The notes: a model not told the origin generated them from the sequence alone. A stretch of 64,000 nucleotides of DNA from SZUA-430 sp046153995 (GCA_046153995.1 JBJXEH010000065.1:3954-67953); one strand, 5' to 3'. Counted from the stretch's first letter, positions 43,234-52,409 are shown. Numbers and translations are program-made.

Positions 43234-44028
43234 CTAGTCGAACACGGCGCCGAGATCGAGTTTTGGGCCCGCCAAGCCGCCAAATGTACCCTGTTCGGCT
43301 ATCTCCTTCGCGGCGGTGGAGAAACCTCGCCAGGCGGCAAGGGCGAGCGAACCACCGACGCTGATCCGACGCACGCCAAGCTCGGCGATCTCGGCCACGG
43401 TGATCCAGGGGCCACCGATCAAGTTCACTGGCTTCGGCGCGACGGCGCGCACAACAGCTGCGATGTCGTCTTTCTTGCTCAATCCCGGCGCGAACAAGCA
43501 GTCGGCACCGGCGGCAGCGAAGGCTTGGAGACGCTTGATCGTCTCCGCTAAGTCTGGGCGGCCCCGGATGAAGCCTTCTGTGCGCGCCGTCAGTAGAACG
43601 CCGCTACCAGATTTATCGATCGCGGCGCGCGCGGCTTTGATGCGGTCGACGGCGTCGTCGAACGCGTAGAGCGGTTCGCCGTCGCCGCGCGTAGAGTCTT
43701 CAATCGACAGACCGGCGATGCCGGTCGCGACCGCTTTCGTGACGTTCGCAGCGACGCCATCCGGTTCGACGGCGAGCCCGTCCTCGAAGTCGGCGTTGAC
43801 GGGGATGGTCACGGCACCGGCCAGCGTCTTCAAATGCGCGAGCAACTGGTCGAGGGTGACGTCGTTATCGCGGTGACCCTGCGACCAGGCGAACCCTGCG
43901 CTTGTGCTCGCGATCGCTTTGAACCCGAGTTTTTCCAGATAAATCGCGCTGCCGCCGTCCCACGGGTTTGGAATGACGAAGCAGCCGCGCTCGTGCAAAC
44001 GGCGGAACGTGTCGATCTTGGATGACAT
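43234..44028 (-). CDS. PEP mutase / isocitrate lyase superfamily protein
   Basis: TIM-barrel enzyme of 264 residues of the PEP-mutase/isocitrate-lyase superfamily. Metal and substrate motifs are NPWDGGSAIYLEKLGFKAI, TIPVNADFEDGL, GLSIEDSTRGDGEPLY and LTARTEGFIRGRPDL. It is the short oxaloacetate-hydrolase/2-methylisocitrate-lyase-like group, where C-C or P-C bond cleavage is typical, but the precise substrate cannot be read from sequence. The leader carries two inverted repeats (44047-44076 and 44092-44110). Confidence 0.85.
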   Translation of the reverse strand: MSSKIDTFRRLHERGCFVIPNPWDGGSAIYLEKLGFKAIASTSAGFAWSQGHRDNDVTLDQLLAHLKTLAGAVTIPVNADFEDGLAVEPDGVAANVTKAVATGIAGLSIEDSTRGDGEPLYAFDDAVDRIKAARAAIDKSGSGVLLTARTEGFIRGRPDLAETIKRLQAFAAAGADCLFAPGLSKKDDIAAVVRAVAPKPVNLIGGPWITVAEIAELGVRRISVGGSLALAAWRGFSTAAKEIAEQGTFGGLAGPKLDLGAVFD

Positions 44029-44046
44029 GGCGGTTTTCCGGAAAAG

Positions 44047-44076
44047 GTTCGGGCGTCAATAGGCGGACGCCCGAAC
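44047..44076 (-). terminator. Hairpin, probable terminator after the 44109-44648 gene
   Basis: Eleven-base perfect arms GTTCGGGCGTC (44047-44057) and GACGCCCGAAC (44066-44076). On the minus strand it is followed by CC and four U, a short but plausible tract. It lies 32 bp after the hypothetical gene and 19 bp before the PEP-mutase-family start, so it could also be a leader structure of that gene. Confidence 0.55.
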
Positions 44077-44108
44077 GTCAATTCTTCCCGGAAGCTGTTG
44101 TCAACAGC

Positions 44109-44648
44109 TTACTGCGGAATGTCCTGCTCGATGTAGCGCAGCATGCCGGCCGCTTCCTGGCAGAGCGTTTGCACTTCGTGCGGAACGTTTTCCGGCTCAA
44201 GCTTCACGAAATCGCTAAGAACGCGCAGGAGCGCTGCCATCTTTGGCGCCGTCACGATCATCCGCGCCTGGTGTTCAATCTTCTCCGGATAGAGATCGTA
44301 TTCCGCACCCGGCGTGCGCCAGCCGCCCCATTCCGCTTCACCGGTCACGACCTGCGGGTGCGTGCCGGGGTAGGGGTGGTTGCCGCATTCTTCGGGGGCT
44401 TTGTACTTGTTCTTCGCGCGGATAAGCCGCCAGTTCTCGGCGCCGACGGCGATGGACGAGGAGTTATGCGCTTGTTCGGTTTGCAGTTCTTCGGCTGTGA
44501 ACTCGCGGCCCAGACCAACATCGTAGAAGATGCGCAGCGGCTCATCCAAACCCTTCGCCCAATGCGGGACCACGCGCTCGATCGTCGACCACGTGCCGAC
44601 GGTCTTCACATAGATGCGCTGGTTCTTGTGAAATACTGCTTTCGCCAT
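44109..44648 (-). CDS. Conserved alphaproteobacterial hypothetical protein
   Basis: Soluble 179-residue protein without signal peptide or membrane segment, starting MAKAVFHKNQRIYVKTVGTW. It has conserved-looking aromatic stretches (WSTIERVVPHWAKGLDEPL, NKYKAPEECGNHPYPGTHP) and a helical C-terminus (LLRVLSDFVKLEPENVPHEV). I cannot assign a function. Its stop codon lies within the palindrome AAGCTGTTG-T-CAACAGCTT (44092-44110). Confidence 0.65.
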   Translation of the reverse strand: MAKAVFHKNQRIYVKTVGTWSTIERVVPHWAKGLDEPLRIFYDVGLGREFTAEELQTEQAHNSSSIAVGAENWRLIRAKNKYKAPEECGNHPYPGTHPQVVTGEAEWGGWRTPGAEYDLYPEKIEHQARMIVTAPKMAALLRVLSDFVKLEPENVPHEVQTLCQEAAGMLRYIEQDIPQ

Positions 44649-44727
44649 GACTAACCCCTGGCGCCATTTTTCGGCGCTTTGTCCCAGGGTGTATCCTGCC
44701 GGAGCCGGCTTAAAGCGCGGTTAAACT

Positions 44728-47700
44728 CTATTCGGCAGGCGCCACGCGGTTCCGCGAAAAGCGCGCACGTACGCGGCCAAATCCAGCGTAGGCATCGGCC
44801 ATTAACGTGTAGGCAACCGGAACGATGAAAAGCGTCAGGAACGTCGACGACAGGATGCCGCCGATCATGAGCACGCCCATACCGTTTCGGAACTCCGCGC
44901 CCTGGCTCACGGAGATCGCGACGGGGATCATGCCGAAGACGGTGGCAAGCTGGGTCATGAGCACGGGGCGCATACGGCGCGGGCCCGCCTCTTCCATTGC
45001 TTGGCGCGCTGGGATGTTGCGCGTTTCGCGCGCGGTGTTCGCGTAGTCGACGAGCAGAATGCCGTTCTTCATCACAAGGCCCATCAGCGCGATCATGCCG
45101 ATCTGGGCGAACATCGTCATCGTCATGCCGGTGAACGAGAGCGCCGCGAATGCACCGACGAACGATAGCGGCGCCGTCAGCATGACAATGGCGGGCTGAG
45201 AGAAGCTGTTGAACTGGCTCGCCAGGATCATGTAGAGCGCGACGAGAGCCAGCACGAATGCGAAGCCAATTGCAGCCGCGGATTCCTTCATGCGCTCGGC
45301 CTGGCCGATAAACGTGCCCGTGTAGCCCTGAGGCAGACCAACCTCGTTCACGATCTTCTGCAGCTTATCCGTGGCGGTGCCGAGTGCGACGCCCGGCGGG
45401 TTGTTCGCCAGGATCACGATGGAGCGCGCGCGATTGCGACGGTCGACTTGGGCTGGGCCTTCCTCAATCTTGAAGTCGGCAAGGCTTGCAAGATCGACCA
45501 AGCTGCCGTTCGTACTACGCACCTGAATCTGGTCCAGTTTCGCCGGATCGTTGCGTTGCGCTTCTTCAAGGCGGACGCGAACGTCGTAACGGTTGCCCAG
45601 TTCTTCGTAGGTACCTGCATCGACGCCGCCGATGAGCGCGCGGACGGTCGTCGCCAACGGACGGATCGCGACGCCGAGGTCGGCTGCCCGGCCGCGATCG
45701 ACGTGGATTTGCACCTCGGGCTTGCCGGTTTCGTATGACGAGCGGGCGTCGGTGAAAGTAGCCGTATCGGCGCGCAAGCGGGCGACGATAGCGTCGGCCT
45801 TTTCGCGCAACGTTTCCAGCGATCTGCCTTGCAACGAATAGGTGATCGCGGTGTTGAAGCTGGAGTTGCCACCGATCCAGGGGACTTCCGTCGCTTCGAT
45901 ATGTTTGGCTTCGGGCACGGTTTTGGCCAGCAGCTCGCGCACACGCTGCATGACGACAAACTGGTTTTCGGCGTACGTACGCTCACGCTTCGACGTCAGG
46001 CCGACATAGAGGTTGATGCGGTTGATGCGCGGTTGTGCGCCGCCGCCGACGGTCGCAAACACGGTTCTGACGTGCTTCGTGGACTCAAGGGCTTTGCTGA
46101 CTCGGGCCGCGACCACTTTCGTGTCGGCGATGCCCGTGCCGTAGGGCAGGTCGATCGTCGCCAGGAACTCCGAGCGATCGGTCTTGGCTTGGAAGTCGAA
46201 CGGGATGCCGCGGGCGAGCATCACGCCGACGACGATGGTCGCGAAGCCGATGCCGAGCACCATCAAGCGGTGTTCGAGAGACCAATGGAGGACACGTTTG
46301 TAGGTGGATTCGAGGCCGTGGTGGAACGCTTCGACGCGTCGCGCGATTGGGCCGAGCTGGAGTTTGCTTAAGAACCTCGCGCACAACGCCGGCGTCAACG
46401 TCAGCGACACGAGCAGCGAAACCAGCACCGAAAAAACAATAGCCAGGCCGTACTGATAGAAGAAACGGCCGACGACGCCCTCCATGAAGGCAATGGGAAC
46501 GAACACCGCGACCACGGCCCAGGTGCCCGCCATGACGGCGACGGCTACTTCGCTGGTGCCTTTGGAGGCAGCTTCGGCAGGGGCCATGCCCTCTTCGAGT
46601 TTGCGGTGCACGCTTTCGAGCACAACGATCGCGTCGTCGACGAGAAGGCCGACGGACACCGAGAACGCCATCAGCGTCAGGTTGTTCAGCGTGAATCCCG
46701 CCCAATAGAATGCGAAGAACGTCGCAATCAGCGATGTCGGCATCGCGATGGCGACGATGATCGTTGCGCGAAAATCGAGCAGAAACGCCATCGTGATGAT
46801 GATAACGAGAAAGATGCCGAGTACGATATCGAAGCCGACATCGTCGACGGACTCTTCGATGAACAGAGATATGTCGCGCGCGACAACCATCTCGACGCCA
46901 GCCGGTACGAAGCCACGCATCGACTCGATTTCGGCTTTGACGGCCTTGGCGACTTCAACGGTGTTTTGGCCGGATTGGCGCCGGACCTCGAGAGAGATGC
47001 CGGGTTTGCCGTTTAAGGTCGCGAACGTGCGTTCGTCTTCGGCGCCGTCTTCCACGCGGGCGACGTCGCCCAGAAGCGTCGGCAGTGCGAGCTGACGGAA
47101 CGAGACGACGATGGCCTTGAAGTCCTCGACGCGTTTGACCTCGCCCTTCGTTTTGACGCTGAACTCGGCGCGTGCGCCGGAGAGTTCCATATTGCCGCCG
47201 GGCATGTCGGCGTTTTCGCGGCGGAGCGCCGATACCACGTCGTCCGCGGTCACGTTCAATGCGCGCATCTTGTCGGCGTCGAGCCAGATGCGGATTTGTC
47301 GCGCACGCCCCCCTAAGATCGTCACCTGGCCCACGCCGGAGACACGTTCGAGGCGTTCCTTGATCTGCTTGTCGGCAAACTCAGTGATGTCGCGGGTGGG
47401 CATATCGCCCGAGAGCATGACCGACAGGATCGGCTCGGCGTCGGGGTCGATCTTTTGGATGATTGGCTGTTCGGCGTCCTGCGGAAGATCGCGGATCGCG
47501 AGATTGACCTTGTCGCGGACGTCCTGGGCCTTCACGTCGGCGTTTTCGTTCAGGCCGAACTCGATGATGATCTGCGAGAGACCCTCGTAGCTCTGGGACG
47601 ACAGCGACTTGATACCGGAGATCGTGTTGACCTGGGCTTCGATCGTGTCGGTGATGTCGGTTTCGATTGCGTCCGGGCTTGCGCCTTCGAGCACAGTCGA

Positions 47701-47841
47701 GACGTTCACATAGGGGAACTCGACGCGCGGAAAGAGGTCGACCCCGATGCGTTGCAGCGATACCCAGCCCAGCGCGACCAGCGCGCCGATGACCATAGTC
47801 GCCAGAACGGGCCGGCGGATCGAAAGGTCGGAGATCCACAT
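44728..47841 (-). CDS. RND efflux pump permease (HAE1/AcrB-like)
   Basis: Inner-membrane RND transporter of 1037 residues. N-terminal WISDLSIRRPVLATMVIGAL, a large periplasmic loop, then helices with the proton-relay region LMAFSVSVGLLVDDAIVVLE and MAGTWAVVAVFVPIAFMEG. A second periplasmic loop follows, then AQIGMIALMGLVMKNGILLV. Twelve helices are expected. It would export hydrophobic compounds with the adaptor encoded immediately upstream. The start is 3 bp after the adaptor stop. No outer-membrane TolC-like gene is adjacent. Confidence 0.95.
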   Translation of the reverse strand: MWISDLSIRRPVLATMVIGALVALGWVSLQRIGVDLFPRVEFPYVNVSTVLEGASPDAIETDITDTIEAQVNTISGIKSLSSQSYEGLSQIIIEFGLNENADVKAQDVRDKVNLAIRDLPQDAEQPIIQKIDPDAEPILSVMLSGDMPTRDITEFADKQIKERLERVSGVGQVTILGGRARQIRIWLDADKMRALNVTADDVVSALRRENADMPGGNMELSGARAEFSVKTKGEVKRVEDFKAIVVSFRQLALPTLLGDVARVEDGAEDERTFATLNGKPGISLEVRRQSGQNTVEVAKAVKAEIESMRGFVPAGVEMVVARDISLFIEESVDDVGFDIVLGIFLVIIITMAFLLDFRATIIVAIAMPTSLIATFFAFYWAGFTLNNLTLMAFSVSVGLLVDDAIVVLESVHRKLEEGMAPAEAASKGTSEVAVAVMAGTWAVVAVFVPIAFMEGVVGRFFYQYGLAIVFSVLVSLLVSLTLTPALCARFLSKLQLGPIARRVEAFHHGLESTYKRVLHWSLEHRLMVLGIGFATIVVGVMLARGIPFDFQAKTDRSEFLATIDLPYGTGIADTKVVAARVSKALESTKHVRTVFATVGGGAQPRINRINLYVGLTSKRERTYAENQFVVMQRVRELLAKTVPEAKHIEATEVPWIGGNSSFNTAITYSLQGRSLETLREKADAIVARLRADTATFTDARSSYETGKPEVQIHVDRGRAADLGVAIRPLATTVRALIGGVDAGTYEELGNRYDVRVRLEEAQRNDPAKLDQIQVRSTNGSLVDLASLADFKIEEGPAQVDRRNRARSIVILANNPPGVALGTATDKLQKIVNEVGLPQGYTGTFIGQAERMKESAAAIGFAFVLALVALYMILASQFNSFSQPAIVMLTAPLSFVGAFAALSFTGMTMTMFAQIGMIALMGLVMKNGILLVDYANTARETRNIPARQAMEEAGPRRMRPVLMTQLATVFGMIPVAISVSQGAEFRNGMGVLMIGGILSSTFLTLFIVPVAYTLMADAYAGFGRVRARFSRNRVAPAE

Positions 47842-47844
47842 GGG

Positions 47845-48993
47845 CTAGAGTTGCGCCTGCGTCGTGGGCTTCGCGGCGCTTTCGAGCGTGACCGGCACGC
47901 CGTCGGCAAGCTGCGAGAGGTTCGGTCCGGTCAGCAGTTCGGTGCCTTCTGGCACGTTGCTTAGGATTTCGACGCGCTCACCGTCGATCTCGCGCGTCGA
48001 GAGCGCGACTTTCTTCGCGCGGCCGTTTTGCACGGTGAAGGCGTAGCGGGAGCCGTCCGGGCCGAGGATCGCTTTGCGGGCGACGACGAGGGTCTTGCGG
48101 GCTTCCGGTATGAGTTCAACGCGGCAATAGAGGCCTGGAAGGATTTTGTAGCCTGGATTGGGCAAGGCGAAGCGTAGTTCGATACTGCGCGCCTTGTAGT
48201 CGATGCCGTAGTTGATGACAGCGAGCTTGGCTTCAAGCGGCTTTTGGATACCGTCCACAAAGATCCGGCCGGTCATACCGACTTTGAACTGTTCGAAATA
48301 AGTTGCCGGCGCGACGACAATGACGGCAAGCGGGTCGATGCCCATGATCTGAACGACGCCGGCAGCGCCGCCCATTGCCCCACCACCGCCGAAACGGGTC
48401 GCCATGAAGCGGCCTTCGTAGACGTCTTTCTTCGAGATGACGCCCTCATAGGGTGCGCGGACGATGGTGTCCTTCAGCTGCTGACGGCCCTGTGCGAGCC
48501 TCGCTTCCCAAACGCCGAGCTGTGCCGCAGCGACATCGGCATTCGTCTTCGTCGTGTCCATGCGTGACTGGCTTACCCAGCCGCCGCCTTTGAGCGAATC
48601 TTGCCGGCGCAGGTCTGCCTGCGCATTGCGAAGCTGCGCGCGGGCGAGGGCGACTTGCTTTTCTTGCTCCAACACGACGAGCTTGATGTCGACGTCGCGC
48701 GTGCGGAAAAGCGCTTGACCTTTCTTCACTTGGCTACCGACGCCGACCATCACCTCTTCGATGATGCCGTCGACGGAGGGGCCGATGTCGGTTTGGCGTG
48801 ACGGCGTGAGCGAGCCGGTCGCCATGATCGGCACGGCAACGTCGGCCTTCGTGACTTTCACGGTCGATACGGTCACCGCTACCGGAGCTACGGCCTTGGA
48901 TTGATCCTTCGCCTCGGTAGGCTGGCCGCAGGCGGCGAGGCCCAACGCAAAGGCGGCTAGAACAGCGGCTGCTAACGGCCAGTGTACGGTCAT
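47845..48993 (-). CDS. RND efflux periplasmic adaptor (membrane fusion lipoprotein)
   Basis: Adaptor protein of 382 residues with a lipoprotein signal ending LGLAACGQPTEAK (lipobox LAAC). Domain order: barrel-sandwich hybrid start (ATGSLTPSRQTDIGPSVDG, then GSQVKKGQALFRTRDVDIK), coiled-coil hairpin (EKQVALARAQLRNAQADLRR), lipoyl return strand (IVRAPYEGVISKKDVYEG) and beta-barrel and MP domains. It bridges the permease to an outer-membrane channel. First gene of the leftward efflux operon, divergent from marR across a palindromic intergenic region. Confidence 0.93.
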   Translation of the reverse strand: MTVHWPLAAAVLAAFALGLAACGQPTEAKDQSKAVAPVAVTVSTVKVTKADVAVPIMATGSLTPSRQTDIGPSVDGIIEEVMVGVGSQVKKGQALFRTRDVDIKLVVLEQEKQVALARAQLRNAQADLRRQDSLKGGGWVSQSRMDTTKTNADVAAAQLGVWEARLAQGRQQLKDTIVRAPYEGVISKKDVYEGRFMATRFGGGGAMGGAAGVVQIMGIDPLAVIVVAPATYFEQFKVGMTGRIFVDGIQKPLEAKLAVINYGIDYKARSIELRFALPNPGYKILPGLYCRVELIPEARKTLVVARKAILGPDGSRYAFTVQNGRAKKVALSTREIDGERVEILSNVPEGTELLTGPNLSQLADGVPVTLESAAKPTTQAQL

Positions 48994-49020
48994 GGCGCGA
49001 AGATACCTATTGACGTTCAG

Positions 49021-49061
49021 GAATTGGTATACTGGATTACTATATACTGCTATACCAATTC
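49021..49061. promoter_or_regulatory. Palindromic operator candidate between efflux operon and marR
   Basis: Perfect 11-base arms GAATTGGTATA (49021-49031) and TATACCAATTC (49051-49061) separated by 19 bp that is itself AT-rich (TATATACT). The 90-bp divergent region would hold both promoters, so a MarR dimer bound here could repress both genes. This fits the usual autoregulated MarR/efflux arrangement; the exact -10 and -35 elements could not be fixed. Confidence 0.7.
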
Positions 49062-49083
49062 GTGAAGACAGGACGCGGCGGCC

Positions 49084-49620
49084 TTGAGTGAGACATTTTC
49101 GACGGTTGAACGGGGGAAATCGGCGCGGAAGTCCGCGGCGGCAAAACCCACGCGCAACATGGAAAATGAGCGGCTAAAGGCCGAGATGGAGGTTGAGGCC
49201 ACTTTGGGTTGGCTGTTCAACGACATCCACCGCCTGTTGGGTAAGGACTTCGGCTCGCGCATCGGCGAGCTTGGTCTCACGCGCGCGCAGTGCCGGGTGC
49301 TATTCACGATCGAGCGGGCGGAGACACCGCTCACCCAGACCGAGATCGCGGAACTGACCGAGATCGAGAAGGCGCCGCTCGGCAAGATGCTCGACCGTTT
49401 GGAGCAAGGCGGGTGGATCGTCCGCAAGTCCGATCCGAAGGACCGGCGTGCGCGGCGGGTTTCCGTTACGGCAAAAATCGACAAGGCTTTCCCCGTCGCT
49501 GCTGCGGCCGCGAAGGGAACATTTGCGCGCGCGCTGCAAGGTATGCGACAGAGTGATGTGAAAGAGTTGATTGCGAAGCTTGAAAAGCTGAAGCGCAACC
49601 TCGGCGGCGCCGACGACTAG
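49084..49620 (+). CDS. MarR family transcriptional regulator
   Basis: Winged-helix repressor of about 178 residues. Core motifs are RAQCRVLFTIERAETPLTQT, EIAELTEIEKAPLGKMLDRL (recognition helix region) and the wing GWIVRKSDPKDRRARRVSVT. The DPxDRR wing is a MarR hallmark. The start is uncertain: TTG 49084 gives a 25-residue extension, while ATG 49159 (MENERLKAEMEVEATLG) begins closer to the conserved helix. Divergent from the RND efflux operon, which it most likely represses. Confidence 0.92.
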   Translation: MSETFSTVERGKSARKSAAAKPTRNMENERLKAEMEVEATLGWLFNDIHRLLGKDFGSRIGELGLTRAQCRVLFTIERAETPLTQTEIAELTEIEKAPLGKMLDRLEQGGWIVRKSDPKDRRARRVSVTAKIDKAFPVAAAAAKGTFARALQGMRQSDVKELIAKLEKLKRNLGGADD

Positions 49621-49664
49621 CTGCTACGCGCCGCCCTGAACCAAGTTCAACCTTGAGGGCCGCG

Positions 49665-50792
49665 ATGAATTTCGATTTCTCCGACGACCAAAAGATGCTG
49701 AAGGATCAGGCGCGCAAGTTCCTGACCGAAAAATGCCCGACGAAGGTCGTGCGCAAGATTCTCGAAAGCGACGAGCCATACGATAAGGCGCTTTGGAAGC
49801 AGATCGGCGAGATGGGTTGGCTCGGCACCGCCATCCCGGAGGAATACGGCGGACTGGGCCTTGGGCATCTTGAGCTTTGCGTTATCGCGGAAGAATTAGG
49901 CCGTGCCGCTGCGCCGGTGCCGTTCTCGTCGTCGGTCTATCTGGCGACCGAGGCGCTTTTGGTTGCGGGCAGCGACGCGCAGAAGAAGAAGTATCTGCCG
50001 AAGCTGGCAAGCGGCGAATGGATCGGCACGTTCGCGATCGCGGAAGGCGCGCAACCGCCGAGTCCGAAAACTATCAAAGCGACATTCAAGGCCGGCAAGC
50101 TCGACGGCACGAAAACGCCGGTGCCGGATGGCGACGTCGCGGACTTCGCAGTCGTGTTGGCGAAAAGTGCCGACGGGCAAGGCGAGCGGACACTGTCGCT
50201 CGCGATTGTAGACTTGAAGGGTGCAGGCACCTCGCGGCGCGCGGTGAAGACGATCGATCCGTCGCGTAGCCAGGCCGAGCTTTCGTTCAAAGGAGCGGCG
50301 GCCGAGGCGCTTGGACCTGCCGGTGACGGTTGGGATTTGGCCAAGCGCGTGCTCGACCGCGCGGCTGTACTGATGGCGTTCGAGCAGGTCGGCGGCGCTG
50401 ATGCTTGCCTCGTGATGGCGAAGGACTACGCGCTGAACCGTTACGCGTTCGGGCGCACGATCGCCTCGTTCCAGGCGATCAAGCACAAGCTCGCCGACAT
50501 GTACGTGCTGAACGAACTGGCGCGGTCGAATGCGTATTTCGGCGCGTGGGCGCTTTCGACGAACGCGGCGGACTTGGCAGAGGCGGCGGCAGGCGCGCGG
50601 ATCAGCGCGACGGATGCGTTTCACAACGCTGCGAAAGAGAACATCCAAACGCATGGCGGTATGGGCTTCACGTGGGAGCTCGACTGCCACCTCTATTACC
50701 GGCGCTCGAAGGTGCTGAGCCTCGCGCTCGGCGCGTCTCGTGTGTGGAAAGACCGGTTGGTCAACCACCTTGAGAAGAAGAACGTCGCTTAA
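49665..50792 (+). CDS. Acyl-CoA dehydrogenase (short subunit type)
   Basis: FAD enzyme of 375 residues from ATG 49665. Acyl-CoA dehydrogenase domains in order: helical N-terminus (FDFSDDQKMLKDQARKFL), middle beta domain (ASGEWIGTFAIAEGAQPPSP) and C-terminal helical domain (YALNRYAFGRTIASFQAIKH, then IQTHGGMGFTWELDCHLYYR). It catalyses alpha,beta-desaturation of an acyl-CoA thioester. It is followed 29 bp later by a second dehydrogenase, a pairing typical of heteromeric enzymes for bulky or steroid-type acyl-CoAs, though independent enzymes are equally possible. Confidence 0.9.
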   Translation: MNFDFSDDQKMLKDQARKFLTEKCPTKVVRKILESDEPYDKALWKQIGEMGWLGTAIPEEYGGLGLGHLELCVIAEELGRAAAPVPFSSSVYLATEALLVAGSDAQKKKYLPKLASGEWIGTFAIAEGAQPPSPKTIKATFKAGKLDGTKTPVPDGDVADFAVVLAKSADGQGERTLSLAIVDLKGAGTSRRAVKTIDPSRSQAELSFKGAAAEALGPAGDGWDLAKRVLDRAAVLMAFEQVGGADACLVMAKDYALNRYAFGRTIASFQAIKHKLADMYVLNELARSNAYFGAWALSTNAADLAEAAAGARISATDAFHNAAKENIQTHGGMGFTWELDCHLYYRRSKVLSLALGASRVWKDRLVNHLEKKNVA

Positions 50793-50821
50793 GCCACAAT
50801 TCGAACCGAAAGATCGATCCC

Positions 50822-52066
50822 ATGGATTTCAACGATACCCCGCAAGAAGCGACGTTCCGGAAGGAAGTCCGCACTTGGCTTGAGGCGCATGCGAAGCCGA
50901 AATCGGCGACCGGCTTCTCGGCCGAGAACCCCCGCTTTCAACGCAACGAAACCGAAGCGCTGAAAATCGCGAAAGCTTGGCAAGCGAAGAAGGCCGAGAA
51001 GCGCTATGCGCGCATCACCTGGCCGACGGAGAACGGCGGCCTTGGTGGCACGCCGATGCAGCAGGTGGTCTACAACCAAGAAGAGTCCAAGTTCGACGTG
51101 CCTTCGGGCTTCTTTGAGATCGGCCTTGGCATGTGCATCCCGACGGTCACCCACTACGCATCCAAGGGCGTCGCGTCGCGGTATGTGAAGCCGGCGCTCT
51201 ACGGCGAAGAGATTTGGTGTCAACTGTTCTCCGAGCCGTCTGCCGGTTCTGACGTTGCTGGCCTCAAGACGCGCGCTGAAAAAGACGGCGACGACTGGGT
51301 GATCAATGGCCAGAAGGTTTGGACGTCGGGCGCACACTATTCCGACTACGGCATTCTGCTCACGCGAACGGACCCGAATGTGCCGAAGCACAAGGGTCTG
51401 ACGATGTTCTATCTGTCGATGAAGGCGCCGGGCGTCGAAGTGCGTCCGATCAAACAGATGTCGGGTGGTGCGAACTTCAACGAAGTGTTCTTCACCAACG
51501 TTCGTATCCCGGATTCCCAGCGCCTCGGCAATGTCGGCGACGGCTGGGGCGTTGCGCTGACGACGCTGATGCATGAGCGTTTGGCAGTCGGTGGCGGGCA
51601 GGGCGGCTCCGGCGCGGACGTGAACGAGCTGCTGGCGCTAGCGCGCGAGACGGAACTCGAAGACGGCCCCGCGATCCGTAATGCGTCCGTGCGCGAACGC
51701 ATCGCGGAATGGTATGTGCGCGGCCAAGGTCTCAAGTACACGACCTACCGCACGCTGACGGCGCTCAGCCAAGGCCGCGTGCCGGGGCCAGAGGCGTCGA
51801 TCGCGAAGGTCGTCGTCGCACCGAAGATGCAAGACCTCGCCTCGTTCGGCATGGACCTTGAGGATATGGGTGGCGTCATGGTGGGCGAGGACTCGCCGAT
51901 GATGGGCGCGTTCCAGCAATCGTTTATGTGGGCGCCGGGCTTGCGCATCGCCGGCGGCACGGACGAAATCTTGAAGAACATCATCGCAGAGCGCGTGCTG
52001 GGCTTACCCGCCGACATCCGCGTCGACAAAGACATCCCGTACAACAAGCTTCCGACGGGACGCTGA
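50822..52066 (+). CDS. Acyl-CoA dehydrogenase (second subunit or paralogue)
   Basis: Acyl-CoA dehydrogenase of 414 residues. Motifs: ARITWPTENGGLGGTPMQQV, LFSEPSAGSDVAGLKTRAEK, WVINGQKVWTSGAHYSDYG and the C-terminal GGTDEILKNIIAERVLGLP, where the Glu lies in the position often used as the catalytic base loop. Longer than its neighbour. The gene pair ends at a strong terminator. Substrate specificity cannot be read from sequence; a role in side-chain or fatty-acid degradation is inferred. Confidence 0.92.
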   Translation: MDFNDTPQEATFRKEVRTWLEAHAKPKSATGFSAENPRFQRNETEALKIAKAWQAKKAEKRYARITWPTENGGLGGTPMQQVVYNQEESKFDVPSGFFEIGLGMCIPTVTHYASKGVASRYVKPALYGEEIWCQLFSEPSAGSDVAGLKTRAEKDGDDWVINGQKVWTSGAHYSDYGILLTRTDPNVPKHKGLTMFYLSMKAPGVEVRPIKQMSGGANFNEVFFTNVRIPDSQRLGNVGDGWGVALTTLMHERLAVGGGQGGSGADVNELLALARETELEDGPAIRNASVRERIAEWYVRGQGLKYTTYRTLTALSQGRVPGPEASIAKVVVAPKMQDLASFGMDLEDMGGVMVGEDSPMMGAFQQSFMWAPGLRIAGGTDEILKNIIAERVLGLPADIRVDKDIPYNKLPTGR

Positions 52067-52072
52067 AACGTC

Positions 52073-52100
52073 AAGGCCCGCAACTCGCGGGCCTTTTCTT
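52073..52100 (+). terminator. Rho-independent terminator after the dehydrogenase pair
   Basis: AAGGCCCGC (52073-52081) pairs with GCGGGCCTT across a four-base loop and runs into TTTTCTTTT on the plus strand. It begins 7 bp after the second dehydrogenase stop and separates it from the convergent small gene. Confidence 0.9.
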
Positions 52101-52343
52101 TTACTCGGCTTCCGAGATCATTTTCATGAAATCCCGGTTGATGAAGGTCAGCCGGCCGTCGCTCATGCGCAGCGGCAGGAACTGGCGGCTGCCGTCGTTC
52201 AGCAGATCTTGGAGGCGCTGACCGGTCTTGAAGATGTAGAGATCGCCGCTGAGCGCGGTGCCGTCGGTCATGTAGACAGTCGCTGGCACGCCTTCTTTCG
52301 TCGCGCGGTTGCCGTTCAATGACGCCGATGTGTAGGTCTTCAT
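52101..52343 (-). CDS. Small conserved hypothetical protein (DUF6812-like)
   Basis: An 80-residue cytosolic protein from ATG 52343, preceded by the strong G-rich site GGGGGGAGC. The sequence GTALSGDLYIFKTGQRLQDL followed by LNDGSRQFLPLRMSDG matches a recurring small beta-barrel-like hypothetical family (DUF6812 as I recall). Function unknown. Confidence 0.7.
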   Translation of the reverse strand: MKTYTSASLNGNRATKEGVPATVYMTDGTALSGDLYIFKTGQRLQDLLNDGSRQFLPLRMSDGRLTFINRDFMKMISEAE

Positions 52344-52409
52344 GTGCTCCCCCCGGACCCCAAGAGCGAGCATATTGAAGGGGTTGCGTTAAGATTTCGC
52401 TGACCGGCG

